Below are positions 1 through 10,441 of a stretch of DNA of 64,000 nucleotides, piece after piece. Made by a program: the position numbers and the translations under genes. The notes beneath the pieces are model-generated. The model did not search any database. It was not told where the DNA came from and saw only the letters and a list, made by a program, of their open reading frames with translations. Each line of letters starts with the position of its first letter. The stretch's first letter is position 1. Origin of the DNA: Pseudomonadota bacterium (GTDB lineage: Bacteria; Pseudomonadota; Alphaproteobacteria; Sphingomonadales; Sphingomonadaceae); assembly GCA_023418595.1 (NCBI GenBank), contig JAEZZI010000030.1, positions 124,001 to 188,000 of the forward strand. Reading direction: 5' to 3'.

Positions 1-517
1 TCAGTCGATGCTCGAAGAGGCGATCATGGACGCCAAGTCGGGCGGTCTGGCGGAGGCGCGCGCCAAGGATTTCTCACCGCAGATCACCGTCGACGCCCCG
101 ATCCTGATCCCGGAGGATTATGTTCCCGATCTCGATCTGCGCATGGGCCTCTATCGCCGTCTGAACGAAGTTGAGGACCGCCGCGCGATCGAAGAATTCG
201 CGGCCGAGTTGATCGACCGCTTCGGCAAGCTGCCCGACCCGACCCAAAATCTGCTGACTCTGATCGAGGCGAAGCTGAACGCGAAGAAAGCCTGCATCGC
301 CAAGCTCGACGTGGGACCGAAGGGCGCGCTCGTCACCTTCCACGACGACAAGTTTCCCAATGTCGAAGGGCTGATCGCCTATGTCGCCCGTCTCGACGGC
401 ACCGCGCGGCTGCGCCCCGACATGAAACTGGTGGTGACCCGCGCTTGGGGCGATCCCAAGACGCGCCTCAACGCCGCGCTCCAGATTTCGCGCGGACTGG
501 CGAAAGCGGCCACCTGA
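1..517 (+). CDS. mfd: Transcription-repair coupling factor Mfd, C-terminal fragment
   Basis: The frame is open from the window edge and ends at the TGA at 515-517, so this is the last ~170 residues of a gene whose body lies upstream. It matches the C-terminal TRCF (D7) domain of Mfd: the segment ILIPEDYVPD, then the helical LRMGLYRRL and the RFGKLPDP motif are family hallmarks. Mfd is a DNA translocase that removes RNA polymerase stalled at lesions and recruits UvrA; the D7 domain masks the UvrB-like module until it engages polymerase. The motor domains are outside the window. No partner gene is visible downstream, only a palindromic repeat. Confidence 0.93.
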   Translation, partial: QSMLEEAIMDAKSGGLAEARAKDFSPQITVDAPILIPEDYVPDLDLRMGLYRRLNEVEDRRAIEEFAAELIDRFGKLPDPTQNLLTLIEAKLNAKKACIAKLDVGPKGALVTFHDDKFPNVEGLIAYVARLDGTARLRPDMKLVVTRAWGDPKTRLNAALQISRGLAKAAT

Positions 518-518
518 C

Positions 519-618
519 TCCTCTCCCACCGGGGAAGGTGGCAGCACGAAGTGCTGACGGAGGGGGTGCGACGAGGCGCAACGCTTGCGGCTCTACCCTC
601 CCCCTTCATCCGTCATCC
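519..618. repeat. Palindromic intergenic repeat, 'gggg-aggtggcagc' family
   Basis: The core reads ccggggaaggtggcagc followed by a short self-complementary stretch (gcacgaagtgc) and tgacggaggg, with a partly complementary ccctcccc arm at the far end. A second copy is at 28369-28495. It sits between the 3' end of mfd and the 3' end of the convergent hydrolase gene, the usual place for REP-like elements. It may also act as a transcription stop. Confidence 0.75.
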
Positions 619-621
619 CCT

Positions 622-1512
622 TTACTTCGCCAAAAACGCCTTCACTTCCTGCTGGAACCGCGTCGGCTGGTCCCACATGATGAAATGCGCGGCATCCGGG
701 ATGCGCGTCAGCGTCGCGCCTTTCAGCGTCGCATAGGATGCCCGGTAATATCCATCCATCTGCGCATCGCTCAGCGGCACGCCCTTGGGCGTCACGTACA
801 GCACCGTCGTCGGCGCGGTGATCCGTGACAATTCGGGGCGCAGGTCGGTCACCACCAGCTCGCGGTACGCGCGCGCCGAAACATCGGTGTCCGACTTCGC
901 CGAATCCTCCAGCGCCCCTGCACGCATCGCTTCGGTGTTGATCATCCCCGTGATGGTCGCATCGCGCTGGGCCTTGCGCGTCGCCTCATCCGCCTTCGTC
1001 ATCTGCGCAAAGATATTGTCGGCGATCGGCTTAACGCTTTCCGCCGTCGCGTTGGGCCCGCCGAACATCGCGCCGATGAAGGGAAACATGTCGACCACCA
1101 TCAGCTTCGACACCGATGCCGGATGGCGCGCCGCGACCATCATCCCCATCGTCCCGCCCATCGAATGGCCGATCACCGCGGGCGCCTTCAGCTTGTTGAC
1201 CGCGATATAGCGCGCGATTTCCTCCGCCACCGGCGCGGCGACGGTATCGCCGGTCGCATTGCCGCCCGCAGGCGCGCCCGCAAAGCCTGCGACCTGAACC
1301 AGATGATAGCGATAGCCGGGCACCGCAGCGATCATCTCTTTCCATACGCGCGGGGAGGACGACAGGCCGGGGATCAGGATCACGTCCTTGCCCTGCCCGG
1401 TCGTCGTCACACTGATCCGGTCCGATGTGAAGCCTTGCGCGCTCGCCACGCCGGGTATCAGCGCGGCGGCGGACACCGCCGCCACCAACGAAAGCATCTG
1501 TCGTCGAATCAT
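622..1512 (-). CDS. Secreted alpha/beta hydrolase
   Basis: A 296-residue alpha/beta-hydrolase fold protein of unknown substrate. An N-terminal signal peptide (MIRRQMLSLVAAVSAA, cleavage near VASAQ) suggests periplasmic export. The oxyanion-hole strand is ILIPGLSSS (about residues 46-52), the nucleophile elbow GHSMGG carries Ser117, and the catalytic His is in DAAHF near residue 275. I chose the ATG at 1512 because a strong GGGAGGG ribosome site lies just before it; a longer reading to 1566 adds a charged stretch that would spoil the signal peptide. The gene stands alone, convergent with mfd. The precise reaction (esterase, lactonase or other) cannot be told from sequence. Confidence 0.88.
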   Translation of the reverse strand: MIRRQMLSLVAAVSAAALIPGVASAQGFTSDRISVTTTGQGKDVILIPGLSSSPRVWKEMIAAVPGYRYHLVQVAGFAGAPAGGNATGDTVAAPVAEEIARYIAVNKLKAPAVIGHSMGGTMGMMVAARHPASVSKLMVVDMFPFIGAMFGGPNATAESVKPIADNIFAQMTKADEATRKAQRDATITGMINTEAMRAGALEDSAKSDTDVSARAYRELVVTDLRPELSRITAPTTVLYVTPKGVPLSDAQMDGYYRASYATLKGATLTRIPDAAHFIMWDQPTRFQQEVKAFLAK

Positions 1513-1571
1513 CAATCCCTCCCCAATCCGTCCGCGCGGACTAGCGTGCCCGCCGCGCGAAACCAAAATCC

Positions 1572-1645
1572 GTCATTGCGAGCGCAGCCAAGCAATCCAG
1601 TCCGGCGCGCGCGGCAATGGATTGCTTCGCTGCGCTCGCAATGAC
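1572..1645. repeat. Palindromic intergenic repeat, 'GTCATTGCGAG' family
   Basis: Inverted arms cgtcattgcgagcg and cgctcgcaatgacg enclose inner arms aagcaatcca and ggattgctt. Further copies are at 15217-15292 and 31765-31839. All three are intergenic. This is a REP/BIME-like element; no transposase is linked to it in the window. Confidence 0.85.
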
Positions 1646-1653
1646 GAATCGAT

Positions 1654-2058
1654 TCACCGCGCCTGCACCCCTGCATCCAGCGCAATTCCGCGTTCTTCGG
1701 CAAGCAGTTCCTCGTCGAACCGCTCGCGGCGCATCACGAATTGTCCGGCATAGGTCGCGAAACGCCACGCTCCGCTGATCTCGCCGCCCTCGGCGTCGAT
1801 TGTGCCGCTGTAATCGACCGCGTGGGCGCTGTGCGCCGCGCCGTCATATTGTTTTACGAACCAAACCGCCGCCCCTTCGCGCGTGCCGCTCAGATAAGCG
1901 TGGATCAGATCGACCTCGCCAAGTTCGTCGGGTTCGCTGGTCGTCCCGCTGATCCGCCCGCCGCTTTCATCAAGCATCGCGATGAAGCGGTTGGGCGCCA
2001 CCCCCGGCCCGGCGAAGCTCCCATACCACATGCCGCTGACGTCGCGCCTGTCGGTCAT
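1654..2058 (-). CDS. Hypothetical protein, translationally coupled to the EAL gene
   Basis: A 134-residue soluble protein I cannot assign to a named family. It reads as a small beta-rich domain: repeated aromatic/glycine strands (SGMWYGSF, NRFIAMLDE, SGAWRFATY) are reminiscent of lipocalin- or avidin-like folds, but this is only an impression. No signal peptide. Its ATG overlaps the TGA of the upstream EAL gene (ATGA), so the two are almost certainly made from one transcript with coupled translation. The coupling suggests a link to c-di-GMP signalling, which is inference only. A longer reading to 2367 would run over the EAL coding region in another frame and is rejected. Confidence 0.8.
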   Translation of the reverse strand: MTDRRDVSGMWYGSFAGPGVAPNRFIAMLDESGGRISGTTSEPDELGEVDLIHAYLSGTREGAAVWFVKQYDGAAHSAHAVDYSGTIDAEGGEISGAWRFATYAGQFVMRRERFDEELLAEERGIALDAGVQAR

Positions 2059-4052
2059 GCCCGCTCGACGAACGCGATCAGCCCGGCGCTGTCCATCGGC
2101 TCGGCGCACAGATAGCCTTGGTAATATTGACACCCCTCGGCGGCGAGCAGGTCGAGCTGCACGTCGCTTTCCACCCCCTCGGCGATCACCGCCAACCCCA
2201 ACGAGCGCGCCATTTCGATCACCCCGCGCACCACCACCCGGTCGCGCGGGCTGCCCGCAATGTCCTGCGACAATTGCCGGTCGATCTTCAGATAATCGAG
2301 CGGCAGCGCTTTCAGATAGGCAAGACTCGAATAGCCCGTCCCGAAATCGTCGATCGCGACCCGGCATCCCGCCTGGCGCAATTCGGACAGCAACCTTGCG
2401 GCGACGCCCAGCTCCTCCATCAGCCCGCTTTCGGTGACCTCGAACGTCAGCCGATCGCGCGGGAAGCCGCTGGCATCGACCATGTCGAGCAGCAGGTCGG
2501 CGAACGAAGGCCGCGCAATGTCTTCGGCGGTGATGTTCACCGACAGTCGCAGATGCGCGCAGGACGACGGCCAGCGCGCCGCCTCGGTCAGCGCGATTCG
2601 CTGGATATGGTCGGACAGTGCGATCGACAGCTCGGCGCGCTCGGCAGCGGCGAGCAGCGTCTGCGCGCCAAGCTCGCCCAGCGCCGGGTGCCGCCAGCGC
2701 GCCAGCGCCTCGACCCCGACGATCCGCCCGGTCGCGATCTCGACCTGCGGCTGGAACCGGATTTCGACTTCGCCTGCATCGAGCGCGGCGCGCAGGTCGA
2801 CCGCCAGTTGGTCGAGCGATTGTTCGGCAACGTCTGCGGCGTGCGCCGTGCCGCCGGGCGCGCCTCCGGCGGCGGCGTCGGCCAGGCTGGCGCTCGCGCG
2901 GCGCATCAGCGCGGCGGCATCGTCACCCGACCGGCTCCAGGCGATGGCGAGCGGCGCGCCGACCGGCACGATGCGGCCTTCGATCGCAAAGGGCCGCGCC
3001 ATCGCTTCCCTCAGCGCCGACGCCGCCAGTTCGATGCGCGCGGCGTCGCCGTCGCCGCTGACCAGAAACTCCGCCCCGCCCAGCCGCGCAATCACCGCGC
3101 CGCGCCCGAACGCGCCGCGTGCGACTTCCTCGATCCGCCGCGTCACCGCGCGTAACAAAGCATCGCCGGTCGCGCGACCATAAGCGGTGTTGATCATCTC
3201 GAACCGCCGTACGCCGATCAGGATCACGCCGATCGTCGCCCCCAACCGGCCGATCCGGTCGTCGATCCAGCGCCGCGCCGACGCCGCATCGCGCGCGCCG
3301 GTTAGCGCGTCGCGCACCGCCACGCCCGCATCGGGCACGTCGCCCAACGGCTCGATCAGCGCATGGAGCCGCCCGTTTTGCGGATCGCGCTGGATATGCT
3401 GCACCACGCGCCCCAACCCGGCGAAATCATGCGCAAAGGCGGTGGACGGCGCCCCGTCGCGCAGCCGCGCGAGCGCCCCGCGCGCCTGAACCCGGTCGCC
3501 CCGCCCCAGCGCGCGCAGCGCCGCCGCCGGATGCGGCGCTTCGTCCAGCGCCAGCGCATCGGCCAGCCCCGGCGTCAATTGCAGCGACCGGGTGCGGTGG
3601 TCGTATCGCCAGCCCAGCGGCTCGATCGCCTCGCGTTTTGCGGGTGCGCGATTTTCGTGCCGGTCGGCCTGACGCTGGGCGTAACGCAGCGCCATTGCCA
3701 GTTCGGCTTCGCTCACCGGACTAACCATGAAATGCGTCGCCCCGGCATCAAGCAGGTCGCCCAGCCGCCCGACATCGCCGCGCGACACCATCGCCATCAG
3801 CGCCATGCCGTTCGCCGCCGCCGCCGCTCCCAGCGCGCGAACGGCGTTCAGCCCTTCCTCGATCGCACCGCGCGCATCGACGATGCCGACCGCCGCCCCG
3901 CTCGCCATCATCCGGCGCTCGGCCCCCTCGGCACGCCGCGCCGCGACCACCCGCCAGCCTGCGGCGGTGGCGGCGCCCGCCAGTTCGTCGCGCTGCCGGA
4001 ACGACAGGATGAACAGCATCGGATCGCCCGGTGTCGCTACCTGTGCCGTCAT
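2055..4052 (-). CDS. EAL-domain protein with degenerate receiver and GGDEF domains
   Basis: About 665 residues, three modules in order. (1) Residues ~1-150 look like a response-regulator receiver fold, but the N-terminal acidic pair is absent, the conserved Thr position is Ser (MVSRGD) and the Lys of the usual KP pair is replaced (VSPVSEAEL), so it is probably not phosphorylated in the normal way. (2) A GGDEF-like domain whose signature is GGAEF, so cyclase activity is doubtful. (3) A C-terminal EAL domain that keeps VEALARW, FQPQVE, the DDFGTGYSS loop, KIDR and AEGVES, as in active c-di-GMP phosphodiesterases. No membrane segment. Start at ATG 4052 (or the adjacent GTG) behind GGAGGGG; the longer frame to 4208 would overlap moaA on the other strand. 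Likely role: lowering c-di-GMP, with GGAEF perhaps a GTP sensor. Confidence 0.9.
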   Translation of the reverse strand: MTAQVATPGDPMLFILSFRQRDELAGAATAAGWRVVAARRAEGAERRMMASGAAVGIVDARGAIEEGLNAVRALGAAAAANGMALMAMVSRGDVGRLGDLLDAGATHFMVSPVSEAELAMALRYAQRQADRHENRAPAKREAIEPLGWRYDHRTRSLQLTPGLADALALDEAPHPAAALRALGRGDRVQARGALARLRDGAPSTAFAHDFAGLGRVVQHIQRDPQNGRLHALIEPLGDVPDAGVAVRDALTGARDAASARRWIDDRIGRLGATIGVILIGVRRFEMINTAYGRATGDALLRAVTRRIEEVARGAFGRGAVIARLGGAEFLVSGDGDAARIELAASALREAMARPFAIEGRIVPVGAPLAIAWSRSGDDAAALMRRASASLADAAAGGAPGGTAHAADVAEQSLDQLAVDLRAALDAGEVEIRFQPQVEIATGRIVGVEALARWRHPALGELGAQTLLAAAERAELSIALSDHIQRIALTEAARWPSSCAHLRLSVNITAEDIARPSFADLLLDMVDASGFPRDRLTFEVTESGLMEELGVAARLLSELRQAGCRVAIDDFGTGYSSLAYLKALPLDYLKIDRQLSQDIAGSPRDRVVVRGVIEMARSLGLAVIAEGVESDVQLDLLAAEGCQYYQGYLCAEPMDSAGLIAFVERA

Positions 4053-4161
4053 CACCGTGGTCGCCCCTCCACACCCGTTAACCGTCACGATAGCCGCGCC
4101 GCTGCATTCCGCCAACTCCCTGCACTTGTGCCAAAACGACTCAACGCCTAGCTGTTGACGC

Positions 4162-5160
4162 ATGGCCAGCGCCCCCGCCCTGATCGACGGCCAAGGCCGG
4201 GCAATCACCTATCTTCGGATATCGGTCACCGATCGCTGCGACCTGCGCTGTCGCTACTGCATGGGCGACGACATGCGCTTCATGGCGCGCGAGCGGTTGC
4301 TGTCGGTCGATGAAATTGCGGGAATCGCCGACGCGTTCATCGCGCGCGGCGTACGCCGTATCCGGCTGACCGGCGGCGAACCGCTGGTGCGCAAGGAGAC
4401 GATGGCGATCGTCCGCGCGCTGGGCGCCCGGATCGGGCACGGCCTCGACGAAGTGACGATGACCACCAACGCCACGCGACTGGCCGACCATGCCGGGCAA
4501 CTCGCGGCGGCGGGCGTGCGGCGGATCAACGTCAGCCTCGACAGCCTCGACCCCGACACGTTCCGTCACATCACCCGCCACGGCGACCTGACGCGCGTGC
4601 TGGATGGCATCGCCGCGGCAAAAGCGACGGGCATATCGTTGAAAATCAACATGGTGGCCCTTGCCGGGCTCAACGAGGCCGAAATCCCCGACATGCTCGC
4701 CTGGTGCGTCGATCAGGGCCATGACCTCAGCCTGATCGAAACGATGCCCTTGGGCGCCATATCGGAGGATCGCGCCGACCGGTTCGTGCCGCTGACCCGT
4801 GTACTGGACTCACTTTCCACTCACTTTCCGCTGGTCCGCGACACCCACCGCACCGGCGGCCCGGCGCGTTACTGGCGTGTCGGCGACAGCGCCACGCGGC
4901 TGGGGCTGATCTCGCCGCTGACCGCCAATTTCTGCGACGGCTGCAACCGCGTGCGCCTCGACGCCGAAGGACGCCTGCACCTATGCCTGGGCAATGAGGG
5001 CCATGTCGACCTGAAGACGGCGTGGCGCAGCGGCGGCGCGGCGGCGCTTGACGACGCGCTCGACGCCGCGATGATCGCCAAGCCTGCGGCCCATGATTTC
5101 CACATCGAGCGGGGATCCCGCCCCGCCGTTCAACGCCATATGAGCGTCACCGGGGGATAG
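4162..5160 (+). CDS. moaA: GTP 3',8-cyclase MoaA (molybdenum cofactor synthesis)
   Basis: A 332-residue radical SAM enzyme that, with MoaC, converts GTP to cyclic pyranopterin monophosphate, the first step of molybdopterin synthesis. The N-terminal radical-SAM cluster motif CDLRCRYC supplies Cys26, Cys30 and Cys33; the SAM-binding glycine motif is LTGGEP; the C-terminal second cluster uses CDGCNRVRLD plus a later Cys (HLCLGN). The protein ends in Gly-Gly, the conserved MoaA tail needed for activity. It starts 110 bp from the divergent EAL gene. nadK follows 2 bp after its stop and is likely in the same transcript. No moaC or moeA lies nearby. Confidence 0.96.
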   Translation: MASAPALIDGQGRAITYLRISVTDRCDLRCRYCMGDDMRFMARERLLSVDEIAGIADAFIARGVRRIRLTGGEPLVRKETMAIVRALGARIGHGLDEVTMTTNATRLADHAGQLAAAGVRRINVSLDSLDPDTFRHITRHGDLTRVLDGIAAAKATGISLKINMVALAGLNEAEIPDMLAWCVDQGHDLSLIETMPLGAISEDRADRFVPLTRVLDSLSTHFPLVRDTHRTGGPARYWRVGDSATRLGLISPLTANFCDGCNRVRLDAEGRLHLCLGNEGHVDLKTAWRSGGAAALDDALDAAMIAKPAAHDFHIERGSRPAVQRHMSVTGG

Positions 5161-5162
5161 AC

Positions 5163-5927
5163 TTGCGCCGCGCCTTGCTTGCATCACCGACCGGACCGGC
5201 CCAGGCCGCCGAACGCGACCTGCGCGACGCCTACGCATGGGTGCCGCTCGACGAAGCCGAACAGGTCGTGGCGCTGGGCGGCGACGGCTTCATGCTCCAG
5301 ACTTTGCACACCATGATCGAGGCGCGCAGCAGCGTGCCGGTGTTCGGCATGAATCTGGGCACGATCGGCTTTCTGATGAACGACTGGCGACTGGCCGGCC
5401 TCGACGAGCGCCTCGCCCGCGCCAAGCCGTTCCGCGTGTCTCCGCTCGAAGCCACGATCGAGACGATCGATGGAGAACGCCGCGTCCTGCCCGCGATCAA
5501 CGAAGTATCGATGCTGCGCGAAACCCGCCAGACCGCCAAGCTGGAGGTGACCGTCAACGGCCGCGTGGTGCTGCCCGAACTGGTGTGCGACGGCATCCTG
5601 GTTGCGACGCCTGCCGGGTCGACCGCCTACAACCTGTCGGCGCACGGCCCGATCCTGCCGCTCGGCTCCAACCTGCTGGCGCTGACCCCGATCAGCCCGT
5701 TTCGCCCCCGGCGCTGGCGCGGCGCGATCCTGCCGGAAAAGGCGCGAATCGGCCTGCGCGTATTGGAAGCCGACAAACGCCCGGTCAGTGCCGTCGCCGA
5801 CCAGCGCGAAATCCGCGACGTCGCCCGCGTCGATATCGCGATCGACCAGATGCGCGCGCTGACGCTGTTGTTTGATCCCGAACATGCACTCGACGAACGG
5901 ATCACGATGGAGCAATTCATCGCGTGA
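5163..5927 (+). CDS. nadK: NAD kinase
   Basis: A 254-residue ATP-NAD kinase that makes NADP from NAD. The diagnostic GGDG motif is in ALGGDGFML (about residues 38-46), followed by FGMNLGTIGFLMN and the NE motif (INEVSMLR); the later CDGILVATPAGSTAYN is the conserved NAD-binding segment. The start is TTG at 5163, preceded by GGGGGAT, two bases after the moaA stop; no in-frame ATG gives the family's usual N-terminus. The non-ATG start and close spacing suggest translation follows moaA. Ends in the typical alphaproteobacterial MEQF-type tail. Confidence 0.95.
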   Translation: MRRALLASPTGPAQAAERDLRDAYAWVPLDEAEQVVALGGDGFMLQTLHTMIEARSSVPVFGMNLGTIGFLMNDWRLAGLDERLARAKPFRVSPLEATIETIDGERRVLPAINEVSMLRETRQTAKLEVTVNGRVVLPELVCDGILVATPAGSTAYNLSAHGPILPLGSNLLALTPISPFRPRRWRGAILPEKARIGLRVLEADKRPVSAVADQREIRDVARVDIAIDQMRALTLLFDPEHALDERITMEQFIA

Positions 5928-5978
5928 AGGGTATTGCATCGCAGATTTGAGCGGTTATAGACCCGCGCACGGCATCAT

Positions 5979-6053
5979 TCCCTGATAGCTCAGCGGTAGA
6001 GCTCTCGACTGTTAATCGAGCGGCCGTAGGTTCGAATCCTACTCAGGGAGCCA
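5979..6053 (+). tRNA. tRNA-Asn (anticodon GTT)
   Basis: A complete cloverleaf: acceptor arm TCCCTGA (5979-5985) pairs with TCAGGGA (6043-6049), discriminator G, and the CCA end is encoded (6051-6053). D-arm GCTC...GAGC; anticodon stem CTCGA/TCGAG with loop CTGTTAA, placing anticodon GTT at 6011-6013; T-loop GGTTCGAATCC. Anticodon GTT decodes AAC and AAU (Asn). It stands alone 51 bp after nadK. Confidence 0.97.
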
Positions 6054-6278
6054 CTTTTTGTGGCCGACATCGCATCCGAAGCTCGCGAAACGCCGTAATT
6101 CCAAATCTGTATCGGTCCGTGCCCCCGCTTTGTTCATTGGCGGGCAATCGGATTTGTGGCACCTTCCGTCTCAAATGGATCGGTGGCACGATTACGGTCG
6201 CCGGACGTTGAATGCGTCATGAGACTATGAAAGCCGGACCGCCGCATTCCCGCCGCGCCCGGCCATGGAGGTAACGAC

Positions 6279-6854
6279 ATGCGTACCCATCGCGCCAAGG
6301 CATTTGCAGTCGCGCTGCTCGGCAGCGCCGTGCTTGCCGCCTGCGCCACCCCGACGCCGTATCGCCCGCTATCGGGCAGCGGCGCCTATGCCACCGGTTA
6401 TTCGGACACACGGATCGAATCGAACCGCTACCGTGTCAGCTTCGCGGGCAACAGCCTGACCCAGCGCGAGACGGTCGAGCGCTATCTGCTGTTCCGAGCG
6501 GCGCAACTGACACTCGAGCAGGGCGGCGATCATTTCGTGCTGGTCGATCGCGACACCGAACCGCGGACCGACGTCTACACGACGCCATCGGCGTTCGGCG
6601 GCGGCCCGTGGGGCGGATGGAGCCCCTATTGGAGCTATTACCGCCCCAGCTTCGGCTGGCGCCGGTGGAGCCCGTTCTGGGGTGATCCTTTCTGGGATCG
6701 CGGCGTCGATGTCCGCACCGTGACCCGTTATGAAGCGACGGCGGAGATCGTGGTCGGTCGCGGGCCGAAGCCCGCCGGCAACGTCCGCGCCTTCGACGCG
6801 CGCGAGGTGATCGAGAATCTGGGGCCGGGAGTCGTGACGCCGGAACCGCGGTAA
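6279..6854 (+). CDS. CC0125/CC1285-type lipoprotein
   Basis: A 191-residue predicted outer-membrane or periplasmic lipoprotein. The signal sequence MRTHRAKAFAVALLGSAV ends in a lipobox LAAC, with the lipidated Cys near residue 22. The mature part contains the segment ESNRYRVSFAGNSLTQRETV and FVLVDRD, which I recognise as the pattern of the CC0125/CC1285 family first named in Caulobacter; its function is unknown. A central stretch (about residues 105-145) is rich in Trp, Tyr, Gly and Pro (GPWGGWSPYWSYY), which could lie on a surface. The ATG follows a good GGAGG site 7 bases upstream. Monocistronic, closed by a strong terminator. Confidence 0.88.
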   Translation: MRTHRAKAFAVALLGSAVLAACATPTPYRPLSGSGAYATGYSDTRIESNRYRVSFAGNSLTQRETVERYLLFRAAQLTLEQGGDHFVLVDRDTEPRTDVYTTPSAFGGGPWGGWSPYWSYYRPSFGWRRWSPFWGDPFWDRGVDVRTVTRYEATAEIVVGRGPKPAGNVRAFDAREVIENLGPGVVTPEPR

Positions 6855-6882
6855 AATGAACGCTTCCTACCGGACAAAGAAA

Positions 6883-6919
6883 CCCTCCGCCGACATCCCG
6901 GCGGAGGGTTTTCTTTTTT
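6883..6919 (+). terminator. Rho-independent terminator, probably bidirectional
   Basis: A perfect 10-bp GC-rich stem CCCTCCGCCG (6883-6892) / CGGCGGAGGG (6899-6908) with loop ACATCC is followed by TTTTCTTTTTT. Read on the other strand the hairpin is followed by TTTCTTT, so it can also stop transcripts running in from secA. Confidence 0.93.
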
Positions 6920-6935
6920 GGTGCTCCCTGACCTC

Positions 6936-7030
6936 CGTTCGCCCTGAGCTTGTCGAACGGCTGCCCCTTCTTCGTGCAAAGAAGGACAGTGCTTCGATAC
7001 GCCGCTGTGCGGCCACTCAGCACGAACGGG
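6936..7030. repeat. Palindromic intergenic repeat, 'GTTCGccCTGAGCTTGTCGAA' family
   Basis: Left arm cgttcgccctgagcttgtcg and right arm ending cactcagcacgaacggg are imperfect inverted repeats, with aaggacagtgcttcga in the middle. Related copies at 41442-41526 and 44120-44203. This copy is the most diverged in its right half. It lies between the terminator and the 3' end of secA. Confidence 0.82.
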
Positions 7031-7045
7031 TTGGGGTGGTTGGCC

Positions 7046-9790
<2,745 letters not shown>

Positions 9791-9896
9791 GGGGCGTTTT
9801 CCTGATGAGATGAAAATATGGACGTGCAACCGCGCCGATGGGGCGGAATGCGACAGAAAATCGGGACGCGCGCGCGATCGATCGCGCGCGGGAAAG

Positions 9897-10163
9897 CTAT
9901 TCGAGCGCGGATTCGACGATCGAACGCACCGGCAGCATGGGCGCGGTGGCGACCAGCGGTGTCGCGGACGACACCTGCGCCAGCGACGGCAACGGGTGGG
10001 CGATCACGTGGTGTCCGCCGACCACGGCGGCGGCGGCGTGCTGGACGGCGGCTTCGACGACAGACTGGCTTTGCTGGACTTCCGCCGGCTGAACCCCGCG
10101 CGCACCCGCCATCGCGCCGGGCAGGCCCGACAACATGGCAAGCAGGATGAGCAACAGGTTCAC
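9897..10163 (-). CDS. Hypothetical small exported or membrane protein
   Basis: An 88-residue reading starting at GTG 10163. The N-terminus is hydrophobic (VNLLLILLAMLSGLPG) and could be a signal peptide or single membrane segment; the rest is rich in Ala, Val, Gln and His with no motif I know. It is codirectional with secA, 106 bp upstream of it, and has GC-rich third positions. No convincing ribosome site precedes the GTG, so the start and even the gene are uncertain. Confidence 0.42.
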   Translation of the reverse strand: MNLLLILLAMLSGLPGAMAGARGVQPAEVQQSQSVVEAAVQHAAAAVVGGHHVIAHPLPSLAQVSSATPLVATAPMLPVRSIVESALE

Positions 10164-10304
10164 GAGTCGATTTCGTCCAGTTCGCAACGCGGCTCTCGCC
10201 GGTAACGCCCGACATAGGAAGTCGTTGCCGCCGCGTCCAATGCTAATGCGTGGGATTGGCTTATGGTCCGTGCCGGTTTCAATCGGACAGTCCCGCTCGC
10301 TCTC

Positions 10305-10414
10305 CGTCACCCCGGCCGAAGTGCCGGGGTCCACCGGGCGGCAGATGCTAAAGCTAGAGACACTGTCGCTGCGCAAGCGGCTTAGTGGACCCCGGCATTT
10401 CGGCCGGGGTGACG
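10305..10414. repeat. Palindromic repeat, 'CGTCACCCCGGCC' family
   Basis: Near-perfect inverted arms: cgtcaccccggccgaagtgc...ccggggtcca at the left and tggaccccggca...cggccggggtgacg at the right, about 110 bp overall. Only this copy was seen in the window. It fills the gap between the small ORF at 9897-10163 and the end of the aldehyde dehydrogenase gene. Confidence 0.85.
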
Positions 10415-10441
10415 GGTCTGTAGTGGGGGTAGGCACCCCCC

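Noticed and set aside
1572..1645. Regular inverted repeats considered as CRISPR units
   Set aside because: Copies are single, scattered over tens of kilobases and palindromic, with no spacer arrays or cas genes.
2118..3155. Long plus-strand frames opposite the EAL gene
   Set aside because: Codon composition and lack of any motif mark them as shadows; the EAL motifs on the minus strand are clear.
6050..6064. Hairpin GCCAC-TTTTT-GTGGC after tRNA-Asn taken as a terminator
   Set aside because: Its left arm is the discriminator and CCA end of the tRNA itself, the stem is only 5 bp and there is no T-run after it.
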